NCBI GenBank assembly: GCA_029932795.1
Contig: JAOZPL010000001.1
Coordinates: forward strand, 1-26,565
DNA from: Candidatus Zixiibacteriota bacterium
GTDB lineage: Bacteria; Zixibacteria; MSB-5A5; GN15; FEB-12
DNA length: 26,565 nucleotides
Direction: 5' to 3'
Shown: positions 1 through 10,200 of the stretch, piece by piece
How the letters are laid out: every line of letters starts with the position of its first letter
How positions within the stretch are numbered: position 1 is the first letter of the stretch
Program-made: the position numbers and the translations under genes
The notes under the pieces: model-generated
Databases searched by the model: none
Told to the model about the DNA's origin: nothing
Seen by the model: the letters and a program-made list of their open reading frames with translations, nothing else

Positions 1-1032
1 GCCATTTAGAGTAACTTTAGTCCGTTCACCCACGGTCTGGTCAGGGCCTGCGTCGGCCACCGGTGCATCATTCACGCTGTTTATGGTTATAGTTACTGTT
101 GCCGGATCCGACAGCCCCCCACCGGGGTCCGGAACATAATAAGTAAAGCTATCCAGGCCAAAATAATTTTCTGCCGGAGTGTAGGTTATAGAACCATCAA
201 CCGTATTGACAGCAACAAACCCATTGGATGGATTACCGGCTACAGTGACTGTTGCCGGATCAATCAGGCCTTCCACGTGGAGGTCGTTCTTCAGTACATC
301 AATTATAACGGGAGTATCCTCGTCGGTCTCAACCGTGTCGTCAACAAGCTGCGGGGAAGGGCCTACAAGGGTGACATCGTCGATTTGAACGGAACTACTT
401 GTGTCTCCGAAACCGAGCAGGTCAAAATACAGGGTGACAGGCTGCGCTTCAGCGACAGAGCTGAGATCCAACGTTACGGTGACAGGCAGCGTAGGCGACC
501 AGGATTCACCGCTGGCGCTTTCCCACGACCCAGTGACGTGGTCAGCATAATAAAGCACGCCTGTTTCCTGAAGGTTGAAAAAGGCATCGGTGCCTGCTGG
601 CATAGATGTGATAGTGTAACCGATCGGGTTCCCTGTTGCTGCATTTAGCAAAGCGACTTCAAAGGCGTCTGGAGTCTCGCCCGCCAAGTTTGGCCCAAGT
701 TTCAGGTCCGTCAGGGTAAACTTAAGAGCAATGGTCTCCGCCGGCAGCTCAAAGGACTGCCAGAGACTGGTTAGATATTCGTCACCTTCCCCTAATACTG
801 CTTTACCATCACAGATCAAAACATTGCCTGAAGTTGACCATCCAAAATCCGGGCCTGACTCGCTGACCGAGAAATCGCCGTTTACAATGCCAGCCCTTCC
901 GAAAGCGGGGTATGGCAAAAGCGCAATCACCAGGATCAGGAGAATAGATGCACAGGGGTTGAGATGTTCAACGGGTTTAAGCCGGCCAAATTTCCCGCTC
1001 CCGGATGATAAGTGAAAAAGATTCATTTGCAT
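1..1032 (-). CDS. secreted multidomain (tandem-95/PKD-type) surface protein, N-terminal part, runs off the window
   Basis: I translated this frame by hand: 344 codons from an ATG at 1032-1030 to the left edge without a stop, so the 3' end lies outside the window. An in-frame TAA at 1050-1048 bounds the start. A second in-frame ATG at 1026-1024 is possible, but the TAAGGA at 1050-1045 is 12 bases from the first ATG and 18 from the second, so I prefer 1032. Residues 1-45 form a long signal peptide. Residues about 48-228 look like a beta-sandwich of the carbohydrate-binding/galactose-binding-like type (opens GIVNGDFS, closes VQIDDVTLVGP). Residues about 230-321 are a cadherin/Big_9-like 'tandem-95' repeat (VDDTVETDEDTPVIIDVLKNDL-type opening; YFGLDSFTYYVPDP core). 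From 322 a PKD-like domain begins (APVADAGPDQTV). I infer an exported adhesin-like protein. Ligand and total length cannot be read here. It follows the giant gene in the same orientation. Confidence 0.88.
   Translation of the reverse strand, partial: MQMNLFHLSSGSGKFGRLKPVEHLNPCASILLILVIALLPYPAFGRAGIVNGDFSVSESGPDFGWSTSGNVLICDGKAVLGEGDEYLTSLWQSFELPAETIALKFTLTDLKLGPNLAGETPDAFEVALLNAATGNPIGYTITSMPAGTDAFFNLQETGVLYYADHVTGSWESASGESWSPTLPVTVTLDLSSVAEAQPVTLYFDLLGFGDTSSSVQIDDVTLVGPSPQLVDDTVETDEDTPVIIDVLKNDLHVEGLIDPATVTVAGNPSNGFVAVNTVDGSITYTPAENYFGLDSFTYYVPDPGGGLSDPATVTITINSVNDAPVADAGPDQTVGERTKVTLNG
898..1032 (-). other. predicted Sec signal peptide of the second surface protein
   Basis: Residues 1-45 have a long polar, basic n-region (with K14, R17 and K19), a hydrophobic core at residues 28-39 (ASILLILVIALL) and a c-region PYPAFG with A43 at -3 and G45 at -1. 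Cleavage after residue 45 or 47 is plausible. The cysteine at residue 27 lies before the hydrophobic core, so it is not a lipobox and the protein is not an obvious lipoprotein. The n-region is longer than usual, as in some very large secreted proteins, but it shows no extended-signal-peptide motif that I recognise. Confidence 0.75.
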
Positions 1033-1044
1033 TTTGGGATAAAA

Positions 1045-1050
1045 TCCTTA
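1045..1050 (-). promoter_or_regulatory. Shine-Dalgarno sequence (TAAGGA) of the second surface protein
   Basis: TAAGGA lies 12 bases upstream of the ATG at 1032 and 18 bases upstream of the ATG at 1026. The spacing favours the upstream ATG but is on the long side. The same TAA is the in-frame stop that limits the reading frame. A weak GGAT/ATCC stem (1037-1047) overlaps the end of the site. I see no convincing -35/-10 pair between this site and the inverted-repeat element upstream, so a promoter is not called. Confidence 0.5.
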
Positions 1051-1087
1051 ACTTCTGCCCTGTTGGCTTTCTTTGCACGTTGCTCAT

Positions 1088-1140
1088 GCGCAGAGCGCTC
1101 GCCCAAAGGAGCGCATTCCCAGGCAGAGCGCAGGAGCGAA
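1088..1140. repeat. GC-rich intergenic patch with short direct and inverted repeats
   Basis: The 9-base word GCAGAGCGC occurs at 1090-1098 and again at 1123-1131. A 6-bp GC stem, GCGCTC (1095-1100) with GAGCGC (1109-1114), encloses an 8-base loop. GGAGCG recurs at 1108-1113 and 1133-1138. The composition is clearly more GC-rich and repetitive than the coding sequence on either side. It could be an extragenic repeat (REP-like) unit or a degraded copy of one. Family assignment would need comparison with the rest of the genome. No reading frame with a protein-like sequence crosses it. Confidence 0.45.
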
Positions 1141-1150
1141 GCAGCAGTTC

Positions 1151-1253
1151 CACGCTCACATAGGAAGCTGTCCGAGAATACGTTTTCATGTCATTTCTTT
1201 CGGAGCGAGAAATGACAACTTGGGTTAGTTCTCAAGCAGCCTCCTATGTCGTG
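1151..1253. repeat. nested inverted-repeat element (MITE-like or extragenic palindrome) directly after the giant gene
   Basis: The outer arms are 1158-1178 and 1229-1249 (21 bases each, 17 matching the reverse complement of the other). They are extended by CACG at 1151-1154 and CGTG at 1250-1253, with a 3-base bulge at 1155-1157. In the minus-strand transcript three of the four mismatches become G-U pairs. Inside lies a perfect 10-bp stem, 1189-1198 with 1208-1217, around a 9-base loop. The element starts three bases beyond the stop codon of the giant gene. The outer arm word (AGGAGGCTGCTTGAGAA on the minus strand) resembles terminal inverted repeats of some insertion-sequence families, which suggests a miniature non-autonomous element. 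No target-site duplication is evident. It lacks a U-tract, so it is not a standard Rho-independent terminator, though the structure could still stop or protect the transcript. Confidence 0.7.
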
Positions 1254-1255
1254 CC

Positions 1256-4200
1256 CTAACCTGCTGCGTCAAGGGTCAAAGTATATCCTGTGCTGAAGTT
1301 GACAAAGCCGGCTCCCCCGATCTTGATAAAGTAGGTTCCCGCTACCAGATTGTTAAGGCTCAGCGACGCCAAGCCTGCGTTTCCGGCAGCGGCGCGCAGT
1401 TCCCTGCCATGCTCGTCCATGAGTGTGAGCATCAGATCGGGCTCACTACTTTGATAGGTAAGTTGGACCATGTCCTGGGTACCACCGGATACCGGCAGAT
1501 CGAAACAGAACCAGTCCACGTCACTGCTGTTATGAATGGTCAGGCCTGAAAGTTCTGCATGTCCGGCGGTCAGGGTTACATCAGAAGCCGTGTCTCTGCT
1601 GTCGTTTTCTTCCAGGGAATCCGGCTGAGGGAGAACAACCATTCCTGATCTCGCAGTGTTATCCCCTTCAACCGGCTCGGTAGTTTCAGCAGGGGGTTTG
1701 ACCATAACCCCAAGGTAATAGCTTCCCGGCCCAATCGCTGCCAGGTCAAGCGCTTCTGTATGCGTTACATCAGCTCCAGCGTCAAGTGCGCTCATGTTCA
1801 CTGATTTCAACAAGGTGTCTGAAACAGGGTCAATCGTTGAACCAGTTGATATATAATACTCGACGGTAAATGCCTCGCTTGCTTTATCGCCAAAATTGGC
1901 GATCTTTGTTGTCACATCTATATTGCCATCGGCAACCTGGCTTTCGTCAATCTGCATCGATTCCACACCCAGGTTCGGTCCCGCTGCATCCGGTGCTGTG
2001 ATGCTCAACGTATAATCATAATGACCGCCAAGACTGCCGACGACCAGGTAATATTGCCCACCGCTCACCCCGTCGAGACTGATCTGATAGTCCCCGTCGG
2101 CTACCTTTTCCCCGTTAGCAACTGAGTTCATGTACCTGTCATAGAGACCAAGCATCAAATCGCCTTTCGAATCATCGAATGTAACTTCAATCTGATCCCC
2201 TGTGGTACCATCTCCGCTCATGCGGAATACCATCATGTCTTGATCGTATACACTGTGGAGATTGCGATCCACCGAATAGGTTCCCCTGACGACTCCAAGA
2301 TCAATAAACCAGTTGTTTGCCAGCTCTTGTGTCTCAAGACTATCCGGGGTACCCGCCACAAGTGCCTGTATCTCGCCCACATTGTCTGTCTCATTCAGCT
2401 CATCAACCTCGCTTGCGGGATCAACAACTGCACGAACTATAACCTCGGTATCCGGAGTAAAATCAGGCACGGATATTGGAACATCAATGATCAGTTTTTC
2501 TCCCGGGGCAAGAACACCAACGGTCACAGCACCAAGATTATAATCTGTACCGGCTGAGACAGCATGGAGTTCAAGCCCAAATGACCGCGCATAATCTGCA
2601 CCATAGTTGCTGACTGTGACATACGCATGAGAATTGTCAGTACCGGGAAGGAGGTCACACTCAGGTGCCAACCGAATATCTTCCACTGCAAGATTGGCTT
2701 TCTCCCGTTTTGCGCTCGTGAGCACAAGGCTGTATTCAAAACAGGCTTCATCTTGTGGAATAACCTGTAGGTAATATTGTCCGGGGCCAACGCCTTCTAA
2801 TTCAAGCGTCGCCAGCCCCGCTGTTGGATCTACATCTGCCTCTTGCACAATCCAACCTTCGTTATCCAACAGGTAAAGGTTAATGCTGCCGGCTTCATCT
2901 GCTCGTTTTAGCTGAACCGCATCTTCAGCAGTTCCGGTCTCACCGAGCTGGAAGGCAAAGACATCTGCATCCCGCATAGAGGCCAGGTTCAGGGCAGGGA
3001 GCTCGATATCATCCACCATGCCGCCCAGGTCAAAGGCTTCATAGATGTTCTGATTTGACTCGCACCTATCTGGAGGCAGTACAATTTCAATCGGGTAGAG
3101 TGCCTCGTTGTCAGATCGTATCGCTTCGCTCACGTTCTCCCGGCGGTCTGCAATAAACCCGAAATAGACAGGGCCGACAACTGTTTCCGGCAGAGCAATG
3201 CTGAAGGTCTCACTCCATGTTTCTCCAGACTCAAGCGCCGGAACCATGAAGGCAAACAATGTCCCATCTCCAGGATCAAGCTTGTCATCCCGACTCCAGA
3301 CCAGGGCAGATTCTGCTTCAGGAGAAGCAGTATTTCCTGCATTGGTCACTGTCAGCGTGAGATCCACTACCTGGCCGGGTAGTATGGCAGCAAGACCGCT
3401 GTCACTGTCAATGGAGGCAACCAGGGCTGCCTTTGAAGACTGCGGTGCTGTGAGCGAAACCGTGTAGCCAACACCGAGCTCTTCGTTGCCTTCAACCACC
3501 AGAACGTATTCACCTGCCGGCAAGCCGCCGAGGTCTATTTCACCAGTGGATTGATCCGCAAACACCAGCTCACGCAGGGTACTGCCGGAGACATCAATCA
3601 ACCGGGCCTCTACATCTGGATTAGTAACATCAAACAGGACTTCAATCTTGTCGGACTCACCTGCTGATTCAATCGTTCGGAACCGGTAGTAATCCCGGTC
3701 ATTGATGTCGGTCAATGTCATAGATTCAACGGTAGAGGTGCCGGCGACAACTCCCAGATCTGTTGCGGTTACAAGAGAGTTGTTGTCGGTTCCGTCATCA
3801 TACTGATCAGGTATGGCCATGGTCCCTCGGTTTGGTGGAATTTTCGGAGGCCATACATCATAAGGCCCGGTGAAGACATTATCCGTTTTGAAAACAACCT
3901 GCTCCCAAACATCCTGCTTGAAGAATTCCCAGAGTTCATAGCTTTGCAGCTTAAGAGAAATGTTCATTGGGAACTGAATCTGAGGATTTAAGGGTGATGT
4001 CATGTAAGGCCACGTAACGGCGATACCCAGCGCCGCTTCAGCCGTGCCGATGACTCCCGCTACTCCAAATGCCAGATTGGCTTTCCCGACAACCCCGACT
4101 GTGCCCTCGATTGTCAACTTAAATTCCTTGAACATAGTCTGGAGAGCATTATTGTTGACCTTCATGCCCGTTGTCGTCTCCGTCTTCAACTGGTAACCAA

Positions 4201-7200
4201 GCTCAACGCCTGCGGCAAATTGAACAACTGCTCCAAAAGGTGGCAGATTATAGAAATAGTTCCATTTCTGAGGGTATGTAGTAGTAAGGCCGACGGACAT
4301 CTCTCCCTGGCGCAGATTCAGGTCTTTATCTATAATGAATGGTTGCGAGGTAATGGAAAAGGTATATGAGGGCTCATCATCTGGTTCCCATCCTGTGGTT
4401 CCCGGCTTACTCCAGCTATAATCCTTATTCTCGTCGCTTTGAAGGAATTTCCAGATCCCACTCAACCCCGGATTGCTTCCTGCAAACTCCCGGACCTCAC
4501 TGTAAAAATTCGCAATCGAGGACACATTAATCTCATATTTTGTCACCCCCATCGCATTCAGAAGTGCCTGGGCTGGGATATTCAATTGAAAAACATTAAA
4601 GCCGAAGAGTTCGAGGCGGAGCGTCGGTCCGGCGTCCTGGTAGATCACCTCATTTTCCAGATTAAAGGCAAAATGGAGATGCATACCCAGCTTGATGCCG
4701 TTATCCTTGCCAGCTAAAAACAGAACGCTTGCCGGTATCTTTTCATGCCATTTCCGCATAATGTTAATCGCTTCCACCCAGTAAGCGTTCATCTTGTCGT
4801 TCCAGGTAATCCTTCGTTCCTCATCAGGATTACCCTGATGTTTTTCAGGATTTATCCAGTCCGGCATCTTGAACGTGTGGATGATGTAAGTCGCCTGGGC
4901 AACTACCTCGCTGTGGTTTGAAACTTTGTATGTGAGTTCCGTCCCGTCTGGAATCGTTCCCATGTCAAGCGTGAAACGATACAGGTTATTTTGGGCGGCT
5001 ACTTTCTCCGCCTTGATCTCCGCGTTTCCCAGCCATGCTTTGACTTCCGTGGTGTTTGTGACAATCTCATCCCTGAGTCGCAATTCAAATACATTATCAA
5101 GTTTCACCCCCCGGATATATCTTCCAAATTCAAAATCAAGCGGATCTGCATCATATTTGGCCGTCAAGAGGGCGGTCCTGATCTGGAAGAAGGTCGTGTT
5201 ATTGCTTTCGGTGTATTCTTCGAACTGGTTGTCTGGATCCAGTTTGACGATGTACCAGGTTTGCTCCCTCGCAGGGAGTCCTTCCATGAATGGCAGGTCC
5301 ACCGTGTGTTTGCCCGGGCCAAGCTTATCACCGCGTAGTGTCCATGTATGTAAGGATTCTTTGAAGAGAGCGGCATCGAGGTCGGGTCCGTCTGCCTTCC
5401 AGAGTTCAAGGTTAAGGGGCTGATCCGGAAATTTACCTGTAACCATGTAGGTAAGATGAATCATCGGGTAAGAAAACATTTTGTTACCCTTTTCCAGGTA
5501 AGTGACCGACCGGGCGATAAAATCTGTTGGCGCATCAGGGCTGGCGGCGATCCCTGAAGGGTGAGTGCCCGCTTCGATAATACCCTTTTCAAGGCTTATT
5601 CCGTTCTCATTAGCAAAGCGGTCAACGGACCTATCAATCTTCTGGCCTTTGGATACGTAATATGTTTGCATCGCTTCGGCGGCCTTCACAAGGTCATCGA
5701 TGTTGTAGTAGACAACCTGGTTCAGCCCTTTAAAAGAAGCCATGATATACATGTTGAGAGGATCGACAGTAATCTCGTCAGGCCAACTTCGCGGAAATTC
5801 CCTGGTTGCACCAATCAGCTTGGCTTTTCGGGGTTCCAGAGGATCGCGGATAATCCCAATGTTTCCGCCGTGATCAAGATACGGATCACGAGAGAAGTCG
5901 GTATCACCATTGAAGGTACAGTTACCGACCACAAAAGCGTACTTGTAATCCTTTGTAAATGCAATCGACTCAATATTGTTGATGTCAAAGTAATTCTTGG
6001 CATTCCAGGTTTCCCTGATCTTCAGTTCCAACCCCGTCATCCATATCGGGTAGAAGGTGTTAACCAACTGGTGCGTCATGGATGTTTCCAGTGTTTCAAC
6101 CCCGCGGTTCACAAGCTTGCGGATCTCCTTGGCGCGCTCAAAATCCATGGCAACATGATGGGATTCTCTGCCAGAGCAAAGATCCACCACCAGCATGCCC
6201 TTGCCGTCATGCCCACGGACAGCAACAGCGACCTGGTCAGGATCATTGCCAGCCGTAACTCCATAAGGCTTAAAACCCGCATCAATTCTGTCGAATTTCA
6301 TTGAAGCAGGTCCAAGAATCCTGCCGTAATAGAGATAGCCAGGCTTGTCAGAAGAGAAACCAAAGTCGCCGCCGTACCAGTGTGATTTCGCACCGGGACT
6401 GGCCACTGCAAGCCACCTCAGCTTCGTTGTTTCATCTGCTTTTGTGATGGCAATCCCGGTAAGACCGGTAATAGTGTTCTCATAAGGCTTCCCCGTCACA
6501 TCGACGCTTCCCAAATAGGAGAAGTTATCATCTTTGGTTTCAACCATGTAAACCCATGGTCCGGCTCGATCGGTTATGTAGCAGATACCGGTATCCTGAT
6601 CGACCGCCATAAACCACGGTTGCGCTTGGGCATTGCCGAGCTTGATCCGGTTCATGCCCTGAGTGGACGGCCGAGCTGGGTCATCGGGAATCGTATCGAT
6701 TTCACGGAGTCCCAGGGCATCGATGACTGAAATCGTTCCCTCGCCGCTGTTCGAGACAAAAACCCTCAATCCGTCAGGGCTTACAACAAGGTCAGAGGGC
6801 CCTTTGCCCACGGGGATAGTCTTAATAACCTGTGGTCTGTCCTTGGCAGCCGGATCGATGACCGAGACAGTGTTTGAATGGATATTAGCCACCCAAATAA
6901 AGCTGGGTACTTCGATGTCCGGACTCACGGCATAACTCGAGATCCACTTGTTTATCGTGCGGGGGTCCTTGCCGGGAGAAAATTCATACCGTTGTACAAG
7001 AAGTTCAACCTTTACCCAGATCTTCCCTAAGGGCAGGCTCTCGGGGACAGAAACCTGTATAGTGTTGTCCTTTAATTGCACATCATCCACGATGTAGCGG
7101 TCGCCTGGACGGAGGAAGCAATCCTGCAGGCAGACCAGGTCCCTCCTGGGATAGAGATTCACATGAAGGAGGCTGGGGTCGTCTCCGAAGTGCATCCCCT

Positions 7201-10200
7201 GGATCGTGATAGTAGGCGATTCGCCTACCTGAAGAGACGCCCGCTCAATGACCGGTGAGTAATCCTGGGGCTCGGGATCATCTACATCCACGTTAACCTC
7301 GAATATATCTCCTTTATTGAGGGAAGGAACCGGCAGGGCTGCCATTGTGGCTGTCCCATCCTCTGCCAGGCGCCAGACGCGGATCTTGGTGGTTGTCAGT
7401 GGAACGGGGAAGATATTATCAAATACAGCATTGGGATAGACAAGATATGACTGACCACCTGCCATAACTTCAACTATCATGTCGGGATAGATGGAGACCA
7501 CCTTCATGTTTGCGTGGTCTTTGTCCATGCAGAAAAGATATGTCCCCTCTGACTGTCCACCCCCGTATGGAGGCGATCCTGTATGGGCCAAACCGGACGC
7601 ATCAACCTCAGCCCTGTCTACCAGTTCCCATCTATCTACCGACTGCCCCGGCCCTGTTATAAGTTTTCCTGCACGGAATACGAATAAGACATCGCCCTGA
7701 GTTGCACCATCGGGTGCGGGAACCGCCATCCCTAATGGATTTGAGAGGTCTGCATTCTGAAGATCCAACTCGAATGCCTGAACAAACTGAAAGCCGCCCG
7801 GACTATTATATGGGAGCGATGATTGATCGATCGTCTCGATAGTTACCTGTTGCCCGGTCAAGGTTTCCGGCGGGATATAGACGTGGATTTCGTCACCGTT
7901 TTTGATAATCCCGCCTTGATCGCCTACTGTGTCTCCGCTTAACGCCGCCGCCTCAATGCTGATGGAAAGTTCCTGGCGGATTGCGCCGTTAATTACTATG
8001 ATGGTTGTCGCCTGGCCGGCTTCGCCGACAGCGGTGATCAAACCATCAGCCGTAACAGTCGCTATTGCATCATCACTGCTGGTGTAAGTTGTACCGGCCG
8101 AGGCGGTGGCCATATCGATCCTGTTACCCGCCTCATCAACCACCCCGAAAATCACCTGGCGGGTGCTGCCCGGCTCCATCACATATCTATCGGGATAGAT
8201 ATCGTAATCAGCAGGCTGCTCCAGGTCTCCAACCCGAACAGCAGCAGCCGTATGGAAGGAGGTTCCCTCTTTGCTGACAACAATGGCAGTTGAGCCTTCA
8301 GCCCGTGCCCAGACATTTCCTGTTGCATCGACTACCGCTACGGTATCGTTTTGTGAGTGCCACAGCGCATATCCTACCGGAAGCGGCATGACACCACCGT
8401 CTGAGAAGGCCCCGTAAAGAATGAGGCGTGAGGACTCGCCTGCATCCAGGTTAAGCACCGCCTCGCTTTCGCGCAATTTCAGCCCGACCAAGAACGCATC
8501 CGAGATCGTGACAGTAAATTTAGCAAAATCCGACCGACTGGTTCCGTCATCGGCAAGAAATTCAAACCCGGCGTCTCCGGTGTAACCTGCTTGCGGGGTA
8601 AAACTAACGGTGTGGCCGTCACCAGCAAGATGCACCGTACCGCCGCTGACGTTCGAAATGACAAAATAGAGAAAAGAGCCGTCAGGATCAGTTGCAAGCT
8701 CAGCCAGATCGATGCTTATCGGGATCTCCGGATACGTGGTTGCCGAACCGGGCGATAGCTGCGGAGGACGGTTGGCAGTGAAGCAAAAGTTTGTTTCAAG
8801 GTAATAGCGGTCAGTATCATTGATCGTACCGTCACGGTTGACATCGGCACCGGTCTCATAAGATGCATCCCCTGAACTTGAACCGAAGGCTGTCTCAAAA
8901 AGGGTGGTGTCTGTCCCATCTACGAGGCCGTCTCCATTTACATCCCCGGCAATGAAGAGTTCCAGTTCATATTCGCCGCTCGTGGTCTCGTCCACGCCTG
9001 AAACTTCGATAATATGCAAGCCGGCAGCAGCCAGCGTAAACATGGCAAAGCTGCGATCAGTTTCGAGGGCCTGCTGCTGCGCTGCCGCCCCATCAATAAC
9101 CGGCAGAGCAGGACTGAAACCACCGGAACCGGTCACGAGGACTCCCAGGGTAACAAATCCCGAGCTTGCCGCATTCAGTTCATCATCTGTCAGCAGGAAG
9201 GCAAACCGTCTGCTCTGGCCAGCGGTAATTTCTCCATTTTGAGCCCCAGCTATGGCATCGCGGGTCGAACCGATGACGAGATCAATCGAATCGGTTCCGA
9301 CAAGTTCCCCTGTTCCGGAATAGTTGATCCTCAAACTGGATGGACCATCCGGATCAACCACTGCCGTGAGAAGGTGCATACCGCTGTTGTCGTAACCGTA
9401 CCATGTGCGATGTCCGTTGCCGAGATCGTTGACCGAGATCAGGGCACCGCCGGAATCATAACTATATCGAATCTGCCCACCATCGGGGGCGGTAATAACC
9501 GTTATGCGCCCTGCCTCGTCGCGCTGGAAGGTGAGATGGCCGTCAGAGGCAAAGATCCCGGCATTAGTGACGATGAGATTAGCCTGCGCCGTCCTGATTC
9601 CGCGGAGCATGCCGTCGGCACCGTAGGTATAAGCGGTGCCATCGGGTGATGTAAGCATGAAGGCATCTTCACCAAAATGCATGGCATTTGCGGGATTATA
9701 AGGCAGGCCTGTTCCACGCTCGTAAAAGATACCCCGGGCGAGTTCAAGCGCCGCCCCACTTGTCTCAAGCTGCCAGTCAATACCTTCATCCGGGGTCCAG
9801 GCGGGAGAATAATAGGTTACACCAGTCTGCTCATAAATGTGCGGTGTAAAGGTGAAACCGGCACTGCTCCCATCCGGCAGCATGACATATAGTCGCGTAT
9901 TCTGGCGATAACCGGAGAAAAGGCCGCGCTCCTCTGCACCCGTTGGCCGCAGGTTGGTCGTGGGCGAAAGTTCCATTCCAAGGAATGACCAGCCGTAACC
10001 GAATATGCCAGCGCCTTCCCCTGCAAGCGAACTGTAGGTCCTGGTCAGATCAAGGGAAATGCTGCCAAGCGTGACCGAGAGGTCCGTCCGGCTGTTGGTG
10101 AATTCACCGGTTTTGGCAGCCGAATTCATCTCGATGATTCGGCTTACGATAGAGGTGCGCCCCCCGATATCCCTGGCTGTCAGCCTCAGCTCATAGGCAC

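Noticed and set aside
1012..1215. Small plus-strand reading frame of 67 codons in the intergenic region
   Set aside because: It crosses the inverted repeat and the GC-rich patch and overlaps the start of the second gene. It has no ribosome-binding site or protein-like composition that I can support.
1189..1217. Rho-independent terminator for the giant gene
   Set aside because: The 10-bp hairpin is AT-rich, and no U-tract follows it on either strand. It is reported instead as the core of a nested inverted repeat.
1256..1630. C-terminal sorting signals (LPXTG, PEP-CTERM, type IX sorting domain, RTX-type secretion tail)
   Set aside because: The last residues form the final strand of a PPC domain and end in LTLDAAG. 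There is no hydrophobic helix with a basic tail, no LPXTG and no GGxGxD repeats.
9291..10125. Polymorphic-toxin (Rhs) system
   Set aside because: There is no Rhs core end motif, no variable C-terminal toxin domain and no immunity gene. The chain continues into structural domains for another 2,600 or more residues.
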